Shown here in pieces: positions 1 to 9,601 of a DNA stretch of 64,000 nt. The stretch covers positions 62,001 through 126,000 of the forward strand of contig JAFDVL010000005.1 in assembly GCA_018268995.1 (NCBI GenBank). Reading direction: 5' to 3'. Numbering within the stretch: the stretch's first letter is position 1; each line of letters opens with the position of its first letter. The notes beneath the pieces are model-generated. The model saw nothing but the letters and a program-made list of their open reading frames with translations. It had not been told where the DNA came from and made no database searches. The stretch is from Acidobacteriota bacterium. GTDB taxonomy: Bacteria > Acidobacteriota > Blastocatellia > RBC074. Position numbers and translations under genes: made by a program.

Positions 1-114
1 CGCAGCTTTGTCGGGAGAGGAAGAAGTAACTGCAACCGAAGTCGGGACGCTTGGCCCCTGACAGGCAGAAATAAAAATCAGTAACGAAAAGAGTAAGCTA
101 TGTAATGATTTCAT
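1..114 (-). CDS. Putative lipoprotein, N-terminal fragment
   Basis: Only the first 38 codons are inside the window, running off the left edge on the minus strand. The ATG is at 112-114. The translation starts MKSLHSLLFSLLIFISAC, a lysine followed by a hydrophobic stretch ending in the lipobox ISAC, so the product is predicted to be exported by Sec and lipidated at Cys18. What follows is a Ser/Thr/Pro/Ala-rich linker typical of lipoproteins. The gene begins 12 bp after the stop of the histidine kinase gene on the same strand, so it is probably the distal gene of that cluster. No Shine-Dalgarno sequence is obvious. The function cannot be told from this fragment. Confidence 0.6.
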   Translation of the reverse strand, partial: MKSLHSLLFSLLIFISACQGPSVPTSVAVTSSSPDKAA

Positions 115-126
115 GCGGCGAGAATA

Positions 127-1236
127 TCAGGTTGAAGTGAATTTCGGTAATCGAATCCAAAAGCGAGAGCCACGATTCGCGTGCGGCATATATCCAATGG
201 TGCCGCCCCAACGCTCAATCATAACGCGACAGAAATAAAGCCCGAATCCATATTGTCCTCGTTTGGTTTGGGCAAACTTCTGAAACAAAGTCCCGGCCAG
301 CTCGGCAGGAACTCCAGGGCCTTCGTCTTCGACGTTGAGCAAGGCGTGTGTGCCTTCATCCTGCAAGCTGATATTGACAACCGAAAAAGGCGGGCCAACA
401 CGCAGGGCATTTTCGACCAGGTTGAGAATCACGTGCTGCAATCGCACCCGATCACCAACCACTTTCCAATCACATGCGCAATCCGTTTTGGGGTCAAGCT
501 GTAAATTGACTTTATGCAACGAGGCGGTCGCGGCTAAATCATTTATGACCTGACGCACACACCCCAATAAATCCGGCACCTGATCGCTTTCCATTTTGAA
601 GGGATCAAGGGATTCCATCTCTGCCGAAAACGCCTGCACAATATCATTCACCAAGCGTTCCTGCTGTGCGTGCTGCCGTTGTCCGAGCAACAAAGAATCT
701 CTGCCATCCGTTGTGAGTGATTCAGTGCCGAGGGCGGAAAAAGAAAGTTTGACTCCCATCAGCAAACTTACCAGATCGTGAGCGATGCAATGCAGGAGAA
801 TTTCTTTTTTCTGGATTTCCTTGATGAGCTGGCTTTGCAGGAGGGCTTTCTCTCTGGCGATTTGTAATAAGCGCCGACGCTCTTCGTGCGCGACTCCCAA
901 CAATTGAATGAGCAGAATCTTGCGCTCACCTAAGCATAAAGCTGCTGCTTCCAGATGGTCTTCTTTGCCTGAAGGCCCTTTTTCTTCCCACGAACCCGAC
1001 CGCAAAATTCCAGGCCGTGATTCCTGCCAGAATGCTTCTGCATCCACCAGAAAATTTTCCAGGAATGGAGACGTCAAATCCATCCGCAATTGCTGGGGGT
1101 TGGCAACAGCATCCGTGTAAAGCCACGAAAACCAGGCAGGAATTGCGCTGATAACGGTGAAGGAACGATCTGGCAAGTGCTCCAGGACCATCACATCAAG
1201 TGCTGTCAATAATTCTGTCAGGAATGAGTCACTCAT
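127..1236 (-). CDS. Soluble sensor histidine kinase (HisKA/HATPase)
   Basis: A 369-residue protein with the C-terminal half of a two-component sensor kinase. The likely phospho-accepting histidine is H153 in IAHDL, preceded by a coiled coil (about 115-150). The ATPase domain shows an N box (LNLVENALR, about 271-279), the G1 box EDEGPG (D304) and the G2 box YGFGLYF (about 329-335). Residues 1-110 resemble a small cytoplasmic sensor domain of unknown ligand; no membrane segment is visible. The start at 1236 (MSDSFL) was chosen because the upstream GTPase gene ends at 1244; a longer frame to 1287 would overlap it. No response regulator gene is seen nearby, so the partner is unknown. The gene lies between a Ras-like GTPase and a lipoprotein gene, which suggests the kinase and GTPase act in one signalling unit (inference). 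Confidence 0.88.
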   Translation of the reverse strand: MSDSFLTELLTALDVMVLEHLPDRSFTVISAIPAWFSWLYTDAVANPQQLRMDLTSPFLENFLVDAEAFWQESRPGILRSGSWEEKGPSGKEDHLEAAALCLGERKILLIQLLGVAHEERRRLLQIAREKALLQSQLIKEIQKKEILLHCIAHDLVSLLMGVKLSFSALGTESLTTDGRDSLLLGQRQHAQQERLVNDIVQAFSAEMESLDPFKMESDQVPDLLGCVRQVINDLAATASLHKVNLQLDPKTDCACDWKVVGDRVRLQHVILNLVENALRVGPPFSVVNISLQDEGTHALLNVEDEGPGVPAELAGTLFQKFAQTKRGQYGFGLYFCRVMIERWGGTIGYMPHANRGSRFWIRLPKFTST

Positions 1237-1243
1237 ACCAAGT

Positions 1244-1735
1244 CTACAACATCTGCTTGGCCAGCGTAGCAAATGCTTCTTCCACACCCTGTCCTGTTTT
1301 TGCGCTCCCCTGAAACACGTGCCAGCCTTTGTTTATTAACTCTTCGACAGTACGGTCATCTACTTCCCAACTGTCTTTTAAATCAGCTTTGTTAAGGACA
1401 ATTACAAAAGGAACCTTTCCCACTGCTTCTTCGGTGCGTTGTTGCAGGACAAGAGCCTTGTCGAGCGTTTCGCGCCGCGTGCCGTCAATGACTAACAAAT
1501 AGCCAGAAGCACCGCGCAAGTATGACATATGCACTTTTTGAAATTCATCTTCGCCATACAAATCCCACAAAATCAGATTTACCAGCTTGTCTTCGACCTG
1601 TACTTGTTTCTTATCAATTTTGACCCCCACGGTTGTGTGGTACTTGTCAGAAAAGATGCTACGAACAAAGCGCGCCACCAAACTGGTTTTGCCCACCGCG
1701 AAAGAACCGAGCATGCAGATTTTTTTCTGGATCAT
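1244..1735 (-). CDS. Ras/Rab-like small GTPase
   Basis: A 163-residue single-domain GTPase of the Ras superfamily. Visible motifs: P-loop GSFAVGKTS (10-18), switch I TT at 34-35, G3 WDLYGED (57-63), G4 NKAD (115-118) and G5 SAK (144-146). The G3 motif differs from the eukaryotic WDTAGQE: the DxxG spacing is kept, but the catalytic Gln position holds Glu, as in several bacterial small GTPases, so intrinsic hydrolysis may depend on a partner. There is no lipidation motif or extension, so it should be cytosolic and switch-like. It sits between an OmpA-domain protein (51 bp gap) and a histidine kinase (7 bp gap), which suggests co-transcription. It is not clearly MglA, because no MglB gene is adjacent. 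Confidence 0.9.
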   Translation of the reverse strand: MIQKKICMLGSFAVGKTSLVARFVRSIFSDKYHTTVGVKIDKKQVQVEDKLVNLILWDLYGEDEFQKVHMSYLRGASGYLLVIDGTRRETLDKALVLQQRTEEAVGKVPFVIVLNKADLKDSWEVDDRTVEELINKGWHVFQGSAKTGQGVEEAFATLAKQML

Positions 1736-1786
1736 GGCCTGATAGCTCGTGGTATCTGAATTGTGAAGCCGTCGCCGCGCATTACA

Positions 1787-3619
1787 CTATGAACCTACTT
1801 CGACTTTAAATGTCACCCGACGGTTGGCTTCAGGAAGATCGGCAATCGGGTGCTGATCGCCTACGCCTTCAGTAATAAATTTCGTTCTTTTCAATTGACC
1901 GCTACGCGTCTCTAAAAGGGTCTTTACTTCCTGCGCGCGCTCCTGGCTCAATGTTTGGTTGATCGCTTTCGTCCCGGTTGAATCTGTATGCCCAATAGCC
2001 CGAATACTAACGATCTTGTTTGATTGCTGTGCCAGTTCATCAAGTCGTTTTACCTTGCTGATCAGCGCAACAACGATTGAATCCTGACCAGGTGCAATTT
2101 TATTTCCAATGCAACGAACGGATTGCGCCTCAATTTCCTGTTGCAATACAGCCAGCTCTCCTGCTGCTTCCCATTCCAATTGCGTAATGCCTGGAATGAA
2201 AGGAGCCAGCTTTTTCGCATCCGAAATCCACTGTTGAGACGCCAAGCCAGTCGCGTAAAGCATACCATCCTTCAGTTTTAATGTAACCCCAGGTGGCGGA
2301 TTCAGTAGCTTTTTCGCGCGCGCTTCTGCCAGTTCCGGGGCTTGATATTCTTTCCAGTGCGCCTCTAATTTTGCAGGATTCAACGCAAAATCCGGCATCA
2401 AGGTTGCGGCATCAACCGCCAGCGGATCACGCAACCCGGTCAGTGAATATCTGCGCCAGCCCCGTTCTGTATCCGTCAATACGATGCCGGGCGATGCGCG
2501 CAATTTATCCAGATAATTGTTCCATCGCACCCAATCCCGGACGTAGAAAAATCCCCAGACACTGAAGGCCAACAATGCCACACTCAAAATCGCCCAAGCT
2601 ACTTTTGGCATTCCCTGCCTGGTAGGATCAGCAAATGCCTGGTAGCGAGTTTTCAAAAGCTCTTCCAACAAAGGATGGCACATCTCAAACGGCGTCGTAT
2701 CGCCATCAAAGGATTTCAGTTTGTCGCCTCGCTCCTGATGAATACGCTCAATGGTTTCCTGCATTTCCTCTTTTAATTCCGTAGGAGGAACGCCGCGCAC
2801 TGCACAAGCCAGTGAAGCTCTGGGGCCTGCTACCGTCAAGACCCGCAAATCGTCATAATTAAATTCAGCATCGGCCTCTTCGCTGGCACCGTAAGAATCC
2901 TGAATAAAATCCCGGATGGCGGTCAACATCCCGGAAATCAACTCTGGCTCCTGCGCTTTCACGGCGTCACCCAAGACGTGCGATAGTACCAATCCGGTCG
3001 GACGATGAATCAAGAGCACTTGCTCAACGCGATAGACCAACGAATGGTACAGCACGACTTCGGCAAACGATTTGCCCGTCGCAAAGGCTTCCCACCGCCA
3101 CTTCAATCCACGTGACGAAAAACTGTGTTGCAGCGTCTGGTTGATTGTCTGGGTAAGATTGGCAATAGCCTGAGCGACGGCTTTGCGAATGGCAGGGCCT
3201 AAAATTGGGAAGATCGCATCGGAGATATGCTCAGGGTTGCGCTTGGCTGAAACTTTGATGGATTCAACCACAAAAGGCATCATTGCCTCAGTTAACTGAT
3301 AATCCTCCGTCGCCCGTTGCGAAATAGCATCCGGCAAAATCTGGCTAACGCGTGGAGCCAGATGTTCCGGGTCATTCCATTCCGCCTTTAATTGCGCAAT
3401 CTCTTGCTTCTGATCTGTGTCGAATAACAGTTTTTGCAACTCACGCAATTGCGCAGAAGCCGAACTGTCCTCCCCTACAGCACCATTCACAACAGGCTGT
3501 TGATTGGCAACTTCATCGTGGTTTGTAACCTGATGAATAGACGGTTCATTCATAACCACTTGTTGTTCGTTATCCGTCATTCGCCATTTTGTTTTAGGCT
3601 TTGATTCATTGAAGATCAT
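1787..3619 (-). CDS. OmpA-domain membrane protein with large cytoplasmic part
   Basis: A 610-residue protein with one predicted membrane helix (about 340-361), so it is an inner-membrane protein with a cytoplasmic N-terminal half. The C-terminus (about 490-610) is an OmpA/MotB-type peptidoglycan-binding domain with GHTDSTG and LSQERAQEV before the NRRVTFKV end. Between the helix and OmpA are segments resembling BON folds (about 375-480). In the cytoplasmic part, about 195-285 (VEQVLLIHRPTGLVLSHV ... LRVLTVAGPRASLACAV) resembles a roadblock/longin-like sensor fold, a fold that in other systems binds Ras-like GTPases; this is an inference from pattern only. An alternative ATG is at 3580. Its neighbours are the GTPase downstream and a coiled-coil protein upstream, consistent with a GTPase-controlled link between cytosol and cell wall. 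Confidence 0.8.
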   Translation of the reverse strand: MIFNESKPKTKWRMTDNEQQVVMNEPSIHQVTNHDEVANQQPVVNGAVGEDSSASAQLRELQKLLFDTDQKQEIAQLKAEWNDPEHLAPRVSQILPDAISQRATEDYQLTEAMMPFVVESIKVSAKRNPEHISDAIFPILGPAIRKAVAQAIANLTQTINQTLQHSFSSRGLKWRWEAFATGKSFAEVVLYHSLVYRVEQVLLIHRPTGLVLSHVLGDAVKAQEPELISGMLTAIRDFIQDSYGASEEADAEFNYDDLRVLTVAGPRASLACAVRGVPPTELKEEMQETIERIHQERGDKLKSFDGDTTPFEMCHPLLEELLKTRYQAFADPTRQGMPKVAWAILSVALLAFSVWGFFYVRDWVRWNNYLDKLRASPGIVLTDTERGWRRYSLTGLRDPLAVDAATLMPDFALNPAKLEAHWKEYQAPELAEARAKKLLNPPPGVTLKLKDGMLYATGLASQQWISDAKKLAPFIPGITQLEWEAAGELAVLQQEIEAQSVRCIGNKIAPGQDSIVVALISKVKRLDELAQQSNKIVSIRAIGHTDSTGTKAINQTLSQERAQEVKTLLETRSGQLKRTKFITEGVGDQHPIADLPEANRRVTFKVEVGS

Positions 3620-3648
3620 TCGTCATTTTACTGACTAATGACCAAGAA

Positions 3649-4314
3649 CTATTTCCCTAAAAATCGCTTGGACATTTCACTGAACATTTGCGAAATGTCT
3701 GCCCGGTTCAGCTTATCCTGGCTCAGCGTTTTGACTTCACGGTTGAGGTTGGTGGTCAATTCCTTCGAGCGTTGCTGAATTTCATCAGACAGAGCTTTTG
3801 CTTCCTCCATCAGACTTTGCCGCAGATCGCCTTGCTCTTGGCTGGTTTGCGTGTCGAGCAGGTTAATCTTTTCATCCAGCTGTTGGGTCAGCTCATGCAA
3901 ATCCATTGACAGCCCATCAATCACTTTGGCGCGTTCCTCTTGTTCCTCCGTGATGCGGTCGGCCAGATTTTGTACTTCCTGTCGCAAATACGCTTCGAGA
4001 GTTTCCAGCCGTTGCCGAGCCTCTTCCCGCGCTTCTGCGGTCTTGCGCAGCAGGTCTTCTTCCAGCAAGGCAAAGCGTCTTTCAAATTCGCGCGCCTGAG
4101 CACCAAACAAAATATCACGAACCTTGTCGAGGCTTTCATCCGCCACCGAGTTCATTTTTGCCTCTGGTAAGTTCTCGGTGGGTACAGGTGTTTCATTTCG
4201 CTCACTCATCTTCTCGCTCCTCTTGGGATTACTCCTTAAATTCGCTACTGCACGGCCTTTTTTGATCCCGGTTTTGTGTTTTACTTTAGGGACAACTTTC
4301 TTCTTGCTTGGCAT
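3649..4314 (-). CDS. Coiled-coil protein, basic N-terminus
   Basis: A 221-residue hydrophilic protein. Residues 1-35 are rich in Lys and Arg; residues about 65-215 form almost continuous heptad-like coiled coil rich in Glu, Leu and Gln (for example LLRKTAEAREEARQRLETL). No signal peptide or membrane helix is seen, so it should be cytosolic and filamentous or oligomeric. Two starts are possible: the ATG at 4314 (GGAG about 11 nt upstream) and an ATG at 4209 (MSERNE) with AGGAG closely upstream; the shorter form would lack the basic tail. It lies 29 bp before the OmpA-domain gene, so it is probably in the same transcript. No family can be named. Confidence 0.65.
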   Translation of the reverse strand: MPSKKKVVPKVKHKTGIKKGRAVANLRSNPKRSEKMSERNETPVPTENLPEAKMNSVADESLDKVRDILFGAQAREFERRFALLEEDLLRKTAEAREEARQRLETLEAYLRQEVQNLADRITEEQEERAKVIDGLSMDLHELTQQLDEKINLLDTQTSQEQGDLRQSLMEEAKALSDEIQQRSKELTTNLNREVKTLSQDKLNRADISQMFSEMSKRFLGK

Positions 4315-4468
4315 ACGAATTCCAACTCCGGGGCAACGATTAAGTTTACGAGGAAAGAAAACGAGCGCCTAGGAATCTGTTGGCCTTGAGAATGGGGGTC
4401 GGGTTTATCGTCTTGCTTAAGCGCTCTACAATTAACGTGCAAGTAAATTCAGGGCTTTGCGCGTGACA

Positions 4469-4813
4469 CTACTCTTCATAAAGGTAGCGAATACCACTCT
4501 TGCGCAAAAACAACTTCGGGCCACCATCCGCCGGCCCCAGACTAAAGACATCACGGTCGTAATACCGCACGACTCCGCGCAGTCTTTCGCCTGAACTCAG
4601 CACCACAACCACAGGTGTTTCAGTGTCCACCAATTCCTTCAGATAAGCGGCCTCCATGCCAGTTTCTTCGTAATTGACAGGCTTAGGAGTGAGGGGAGCC
4701 TTGGGGGCGCGCCGAGCAACATTCTTTTTTTTGCCGCCGCCGCCTTTGTACGATTTCTTTTTCGTTGGGGGACCAGGTCTCGAACCAAAACGGGATTTAT
4801 TGAAATTAGCCAT
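4469..4813 (-). CDS. hfq: Hfq-like Sm-fold RNA-binding protein with basic N-terminal tail
   Basis: A 114-residue protein whose second half (about 54-114) follows the Hfq pattern: a short helix (AYLKELV), then PVVVVLSSGERLRGVVRYYDRD with the strand, Gly and turn spacing of Sm1, and KLFLRKSGIRYLYEE in the place of the Sm2 (YKHAISTV) motif. Hfq is a hexameric RNA chaperone that pairs small RNAs with mRNAs. The first 50 residues are unusual: a Gly/Lys/Arg/Pro-rich disordered tail, whereas classical Hfq has almost no N-terminal extension and a C-terminal tail instead. The Sm2 motif lacks the canonical YKHA. The call is therefore Hfq-like, and the symbol is tentative. The gene is monocistronic or the distal member of the gyrA group. 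Confidence 0.62.
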   Translation of the reverse strand: MANFNKSRFGSRPGPPTKKKSYKGGGGKKKNVARRAPKAPLTPKPVNYEETGMEAAYLKELVDTETPVVVVLSSGERLRGVVRYYDRDVFSLGPADGGPKLFLRKSGIRYLYEE

Positions 4814-5019
4814 GCGACCTCATTCGCGCAGATAAAATTTACCACGAGCCTTGCGCTTGGGTGAGAGTTGAAGCCATCAAAAGACAGGCTTCGATGCGAA
4901 GCTGGCAGCTTAACGACCGATCTGCCAAGATGCTTCTGCTGCAAAACCTTGTCGGTAGAAGAATTGCAGACGCTACTTTAGTAACTGGTTGCCAAGTTGG
5001 CAAGTCGTCTGGATATTTT

Positions 5020-5925
5020 TTATTCCGGCGTGGGGGCGGGTTGAATGAGCTTTCGTGTCTTTTGCCGCTCGCGAATTCCCTCAATTCTTTTCTGCAAATA
5101 TCCAGGGTCGTTCGGATCGCTTTCTGTATGCTCCAAAATATCCACGGCCTTGTCGTAATTCACCATGCCCTCATAACAATCAGCCAACCGCTCGCGCGCT
5201 TGTCGTCTGATGATGGGGTCTTTCGTATTTTGATCTACGGCCTCATAGACGGGGATTGCTTCTTCAAAATTACCGCGCACATATCGCACCCCACCAATGC
5301 GTAGATACGCTTTTTCTGATAGTTCGTCGTAAGGCGCATCCTTGACGACTTTCTGATACTCGACCAACGCCTGGCTCTGATCATAGTCGTTATACAAATC
5401 CGCAATGGCCAGACGAATCTTCCGCCGATCTGGCGTATCAGGAAAAGCAATCAATAAGCTTTCGTACTCACTGATGGCCTCACGTGGCTTCTTTGTGAGT
5501 TCAAAACATTCGGCCAATTGATGGTAGGCCTGTTCTCGTTTTGGGAATTGCGGAAAATCTTCAATCAGGCGAATGTAATGCTCTGCGGCACGATCATATT
5601 GCTTCAGGTTGAGGTAATAGATTTTTGCCACTTCAAAATGCACATTCGCCGCTTGTTCAGGTGACGGCGCAGTTTTCAGGAAGTCCTCGTAATGTCCAGT
5701 GGCAGCTTGATAGTCGCCACGATCCCACGCCGCCTGTGCCTGCCCAAGTAATGAAACTTTCGAACGACAACCTGAGAGCAAAAGCAAAATACAAAGAGCC
5801 ACCAGAGCCAGCAGGGTAAGCGGGCGAGCAGGAGAGTGGAAACGAACGGAGGCAAATCGCCTGTTCTCTCTTTCTCTCTTTCCCTCTTTCCTCTTTTCCT
5901 GCTTTTTCTGGTAGCTCTTGCCCAT
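5020..5925 (-). CDS. TPR lipoprotein (BamD/YbgF-like)
   Basis: About 301 residues. After a very basic N-terminal stretch there is a hydrophobic segment ending in the lipobox LLSGC (Cys about 53), and then tetratricopeptide-like repeats (AAWDRGDYQAATGHYEDFLK, AEHYIRLIEDFPQF, EAISEYESLLIAFPDT, EAIPVYEAVDQ, KAVDILEHTE). This resembles the TPR scaffolds BamD or the YbgF/CpoB group, which work in envelope assembly; which one cannot be decided. The start is an ATG at 5925, with a GTG at 5928 just before, 5 bp downstream of the gyrA stop. The 30-residue KR-rich n-region is encoded by a nearly pure purine tract on the gene strand (about 5870-5912), and no other ATG precedes the lipobox. The last residues are Pro-rich. 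Confidence 0.8.
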   Translation of the reverse strand: MGKSYQKKQEKRKEGKRERENRRFASVRFHSPARPLTLLALVALCILLLLSGCRSKVSLLGQAQAAWDRGDYQAATGHYEDFLKTAPSPEQAANVHFEVAKIYYLNLKQYDRAAEHYIRLIEDFPQFPKREQAYHQLAECFELTKKPREAISEYESLLIAFPDTPDRRKIRLAIADLYNDYDQSQALVEYQKVVKDAPYDELSEKAYLRIGGVRYVRGNFEEAIPVYEAVDQNTKDPIIRRQARERLADCYEGMVNYDKAVDILEHTESDPNDPGYLQKRIEGIRERQKTRKLIQPAPTPE

Positions 5926-5930
5926 CACGG

Positions 5931-8396
<2,466 letters not shown>

Positions 8397-8649
8397 TAAA
8401 AGTTCCTTCTGGAAGGCGATGTTTTGCTGCTCAAAAGATATTTTCGTGTACTGGTTGAGCAGCGCAAATTGGCTGGCAAAATGCCTGGTAAATTTAAGCT
8501 CAAATTATACTTGGTACGAGGGTTAGGAACAAGCGACAGGGCCTTTCTTTTTGCCTCTTTTGACTTGCAGTTACGAGAAAAATAATTAACGATATTGGGC
8601 GGCAGAAAGCTGTCGTAACAATTAACCCCAGAAAGAGAATTGGCCTCGC

Positions 8650-9597
8650 ATGAAAGCACAAGAAATTTGCCTGCCGAGTGAGAACGAAACAAAAATAAGT
8701 GCCCCGCCCCCCCTGCGGATTACGGATTATTTCATCCAGCAATCCGCACGCGTAGAGCAATGGCTGGATCGTCTGCTACCTGGAGCAAATGAGTCACCCA
8801 CAACAATCCATGAGGCCATGCGCTACAGCATTTTCGCGGGTGGCAAGCGGCTGCGCCCGACGCTGGTCATTGCGACGGGTGAAGTCTTTGGGGCGGAAGA
8901 ACAAGCCTTGTTGCCCGCCGCCTGTGCGTTGGAGATGATCCATACTTATTCATTGATCCACGATGACTTACCCGCGATGGACAACGACGATTTGCGGCGC
9001 GGGCGTCCAACGAATCACAAGGTTTATGGCGAAGCGATGGCAATTCTGGCGGGCGACGCGCTGCTCACACAGGCGTTCATCACGCTAACCAAAATGAGAG
9101 GCATCAGCCCCGAAAACCAAATCCGCGTCATTGCCGAAGTCGCCGAGGCCGCAGGCACGATTCGAGCGTTGATTGGGGGGCAAGTGCTGGATATTGAGAA
9201 CGAGGGCAAGCCTGCAACGGCAGAAGAACTCACGGCGATTCATCGGGCGAAAACGGGCGCGTTAATCCGTTGCTGCGTGCGCGTCGGAGCAATCATCGGC
9301 GGCGCAAGTGAAAGTGAGTTGGAACACTTTACAGAATATGCAGAAAAATCTGGTTTAGCCTTTCAAGTCGCAGACGATGTGCTGGATGCCACCGCCACCA
9401 GTGAAGAGTTAGGAAAGACTGCGGGTAAAGATGAGGCCGCGCAAAAAGCGACGTATGTTTCGCTCTACGGCATCGAAAACGCTCGCCAGCACGCCGAGCA
9501 GCTTTATCAGGAAGCCATCGCCGCCGTTCGTCAAACAGGCCGTGCAACGGAACGATTGGAAGCGATTGCACGCTTTATTGTGGAGCGCAAAAATTAG
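8650..9597 (+). CDS. ispA: Short-chain polyprenyl diphosphate synthase (FPP/GGPP synthase)
   Basis: 315 residues of the E-prenyltransferase family. It condenses isopentenyl diphosphate with allylic diphosphates to make farnesyl or geranylgeranyl diphosphate for quinones and cell-wall carriers. The first Asp-rich motif is DDLPAMDND, with the extra two residues between the aspartates typical of bacterial FPP synthases, and the second is DDVLD. The substrate-binding GGKRLRP and [13 protein letters not shown] are present. Product chain length cannot be read with certainty, so ispA is tentative. The gene faces away from gyrA across a 253-bp region and converges on the 9602 gene with only 4 bp between them. 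The first 25 residues are variable and the start could be further downstream. A run of seven C lies at 8707-8713 within the frame. Confidence 0.92.
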   Translation: MKAQEICLPSENETKISAPPPLRITDYFIQQSARVEQWLDRLLPGANESPTTIHEAMRYSIFAGGKRLRPTLVIATGEVFGAEEQALLPAACALEMIHTYSLIHDDLPAMDNDDLRRGRPTNHKVYGEAMAILAGDALLTQAFITLTKMRGISPENQIRVIAEVAEAAGTIRALIGGQVLDIENEGKPATAEELTAIHRAKTGALIRCCVRVGAIIGGASESELEHFTEYAEKSGLAFQVADDVLDATATSEELGKTAGKDEAAQKATYVSLYGIENARQHAEQLYQEAIAAVRQTGRATERLEAIARFIVERKN

Positions 9598-9601
9598 CAA
9601 G

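Noticed and set aside
4989..5003. 15-bp palindrome TTGCCAAGTTGGCAA as operator
   Set aside because: It lies after the lipoprotein stop rather than before a promoter, and has no T-run, so its role is unclear.
8707..8713. C7 tract in the ispA N-terminus as a phase-variable site
   Set aside because: Seven bases is short and the first 25 residues are poorly conserved, so a frameshift effect cannot be argued.
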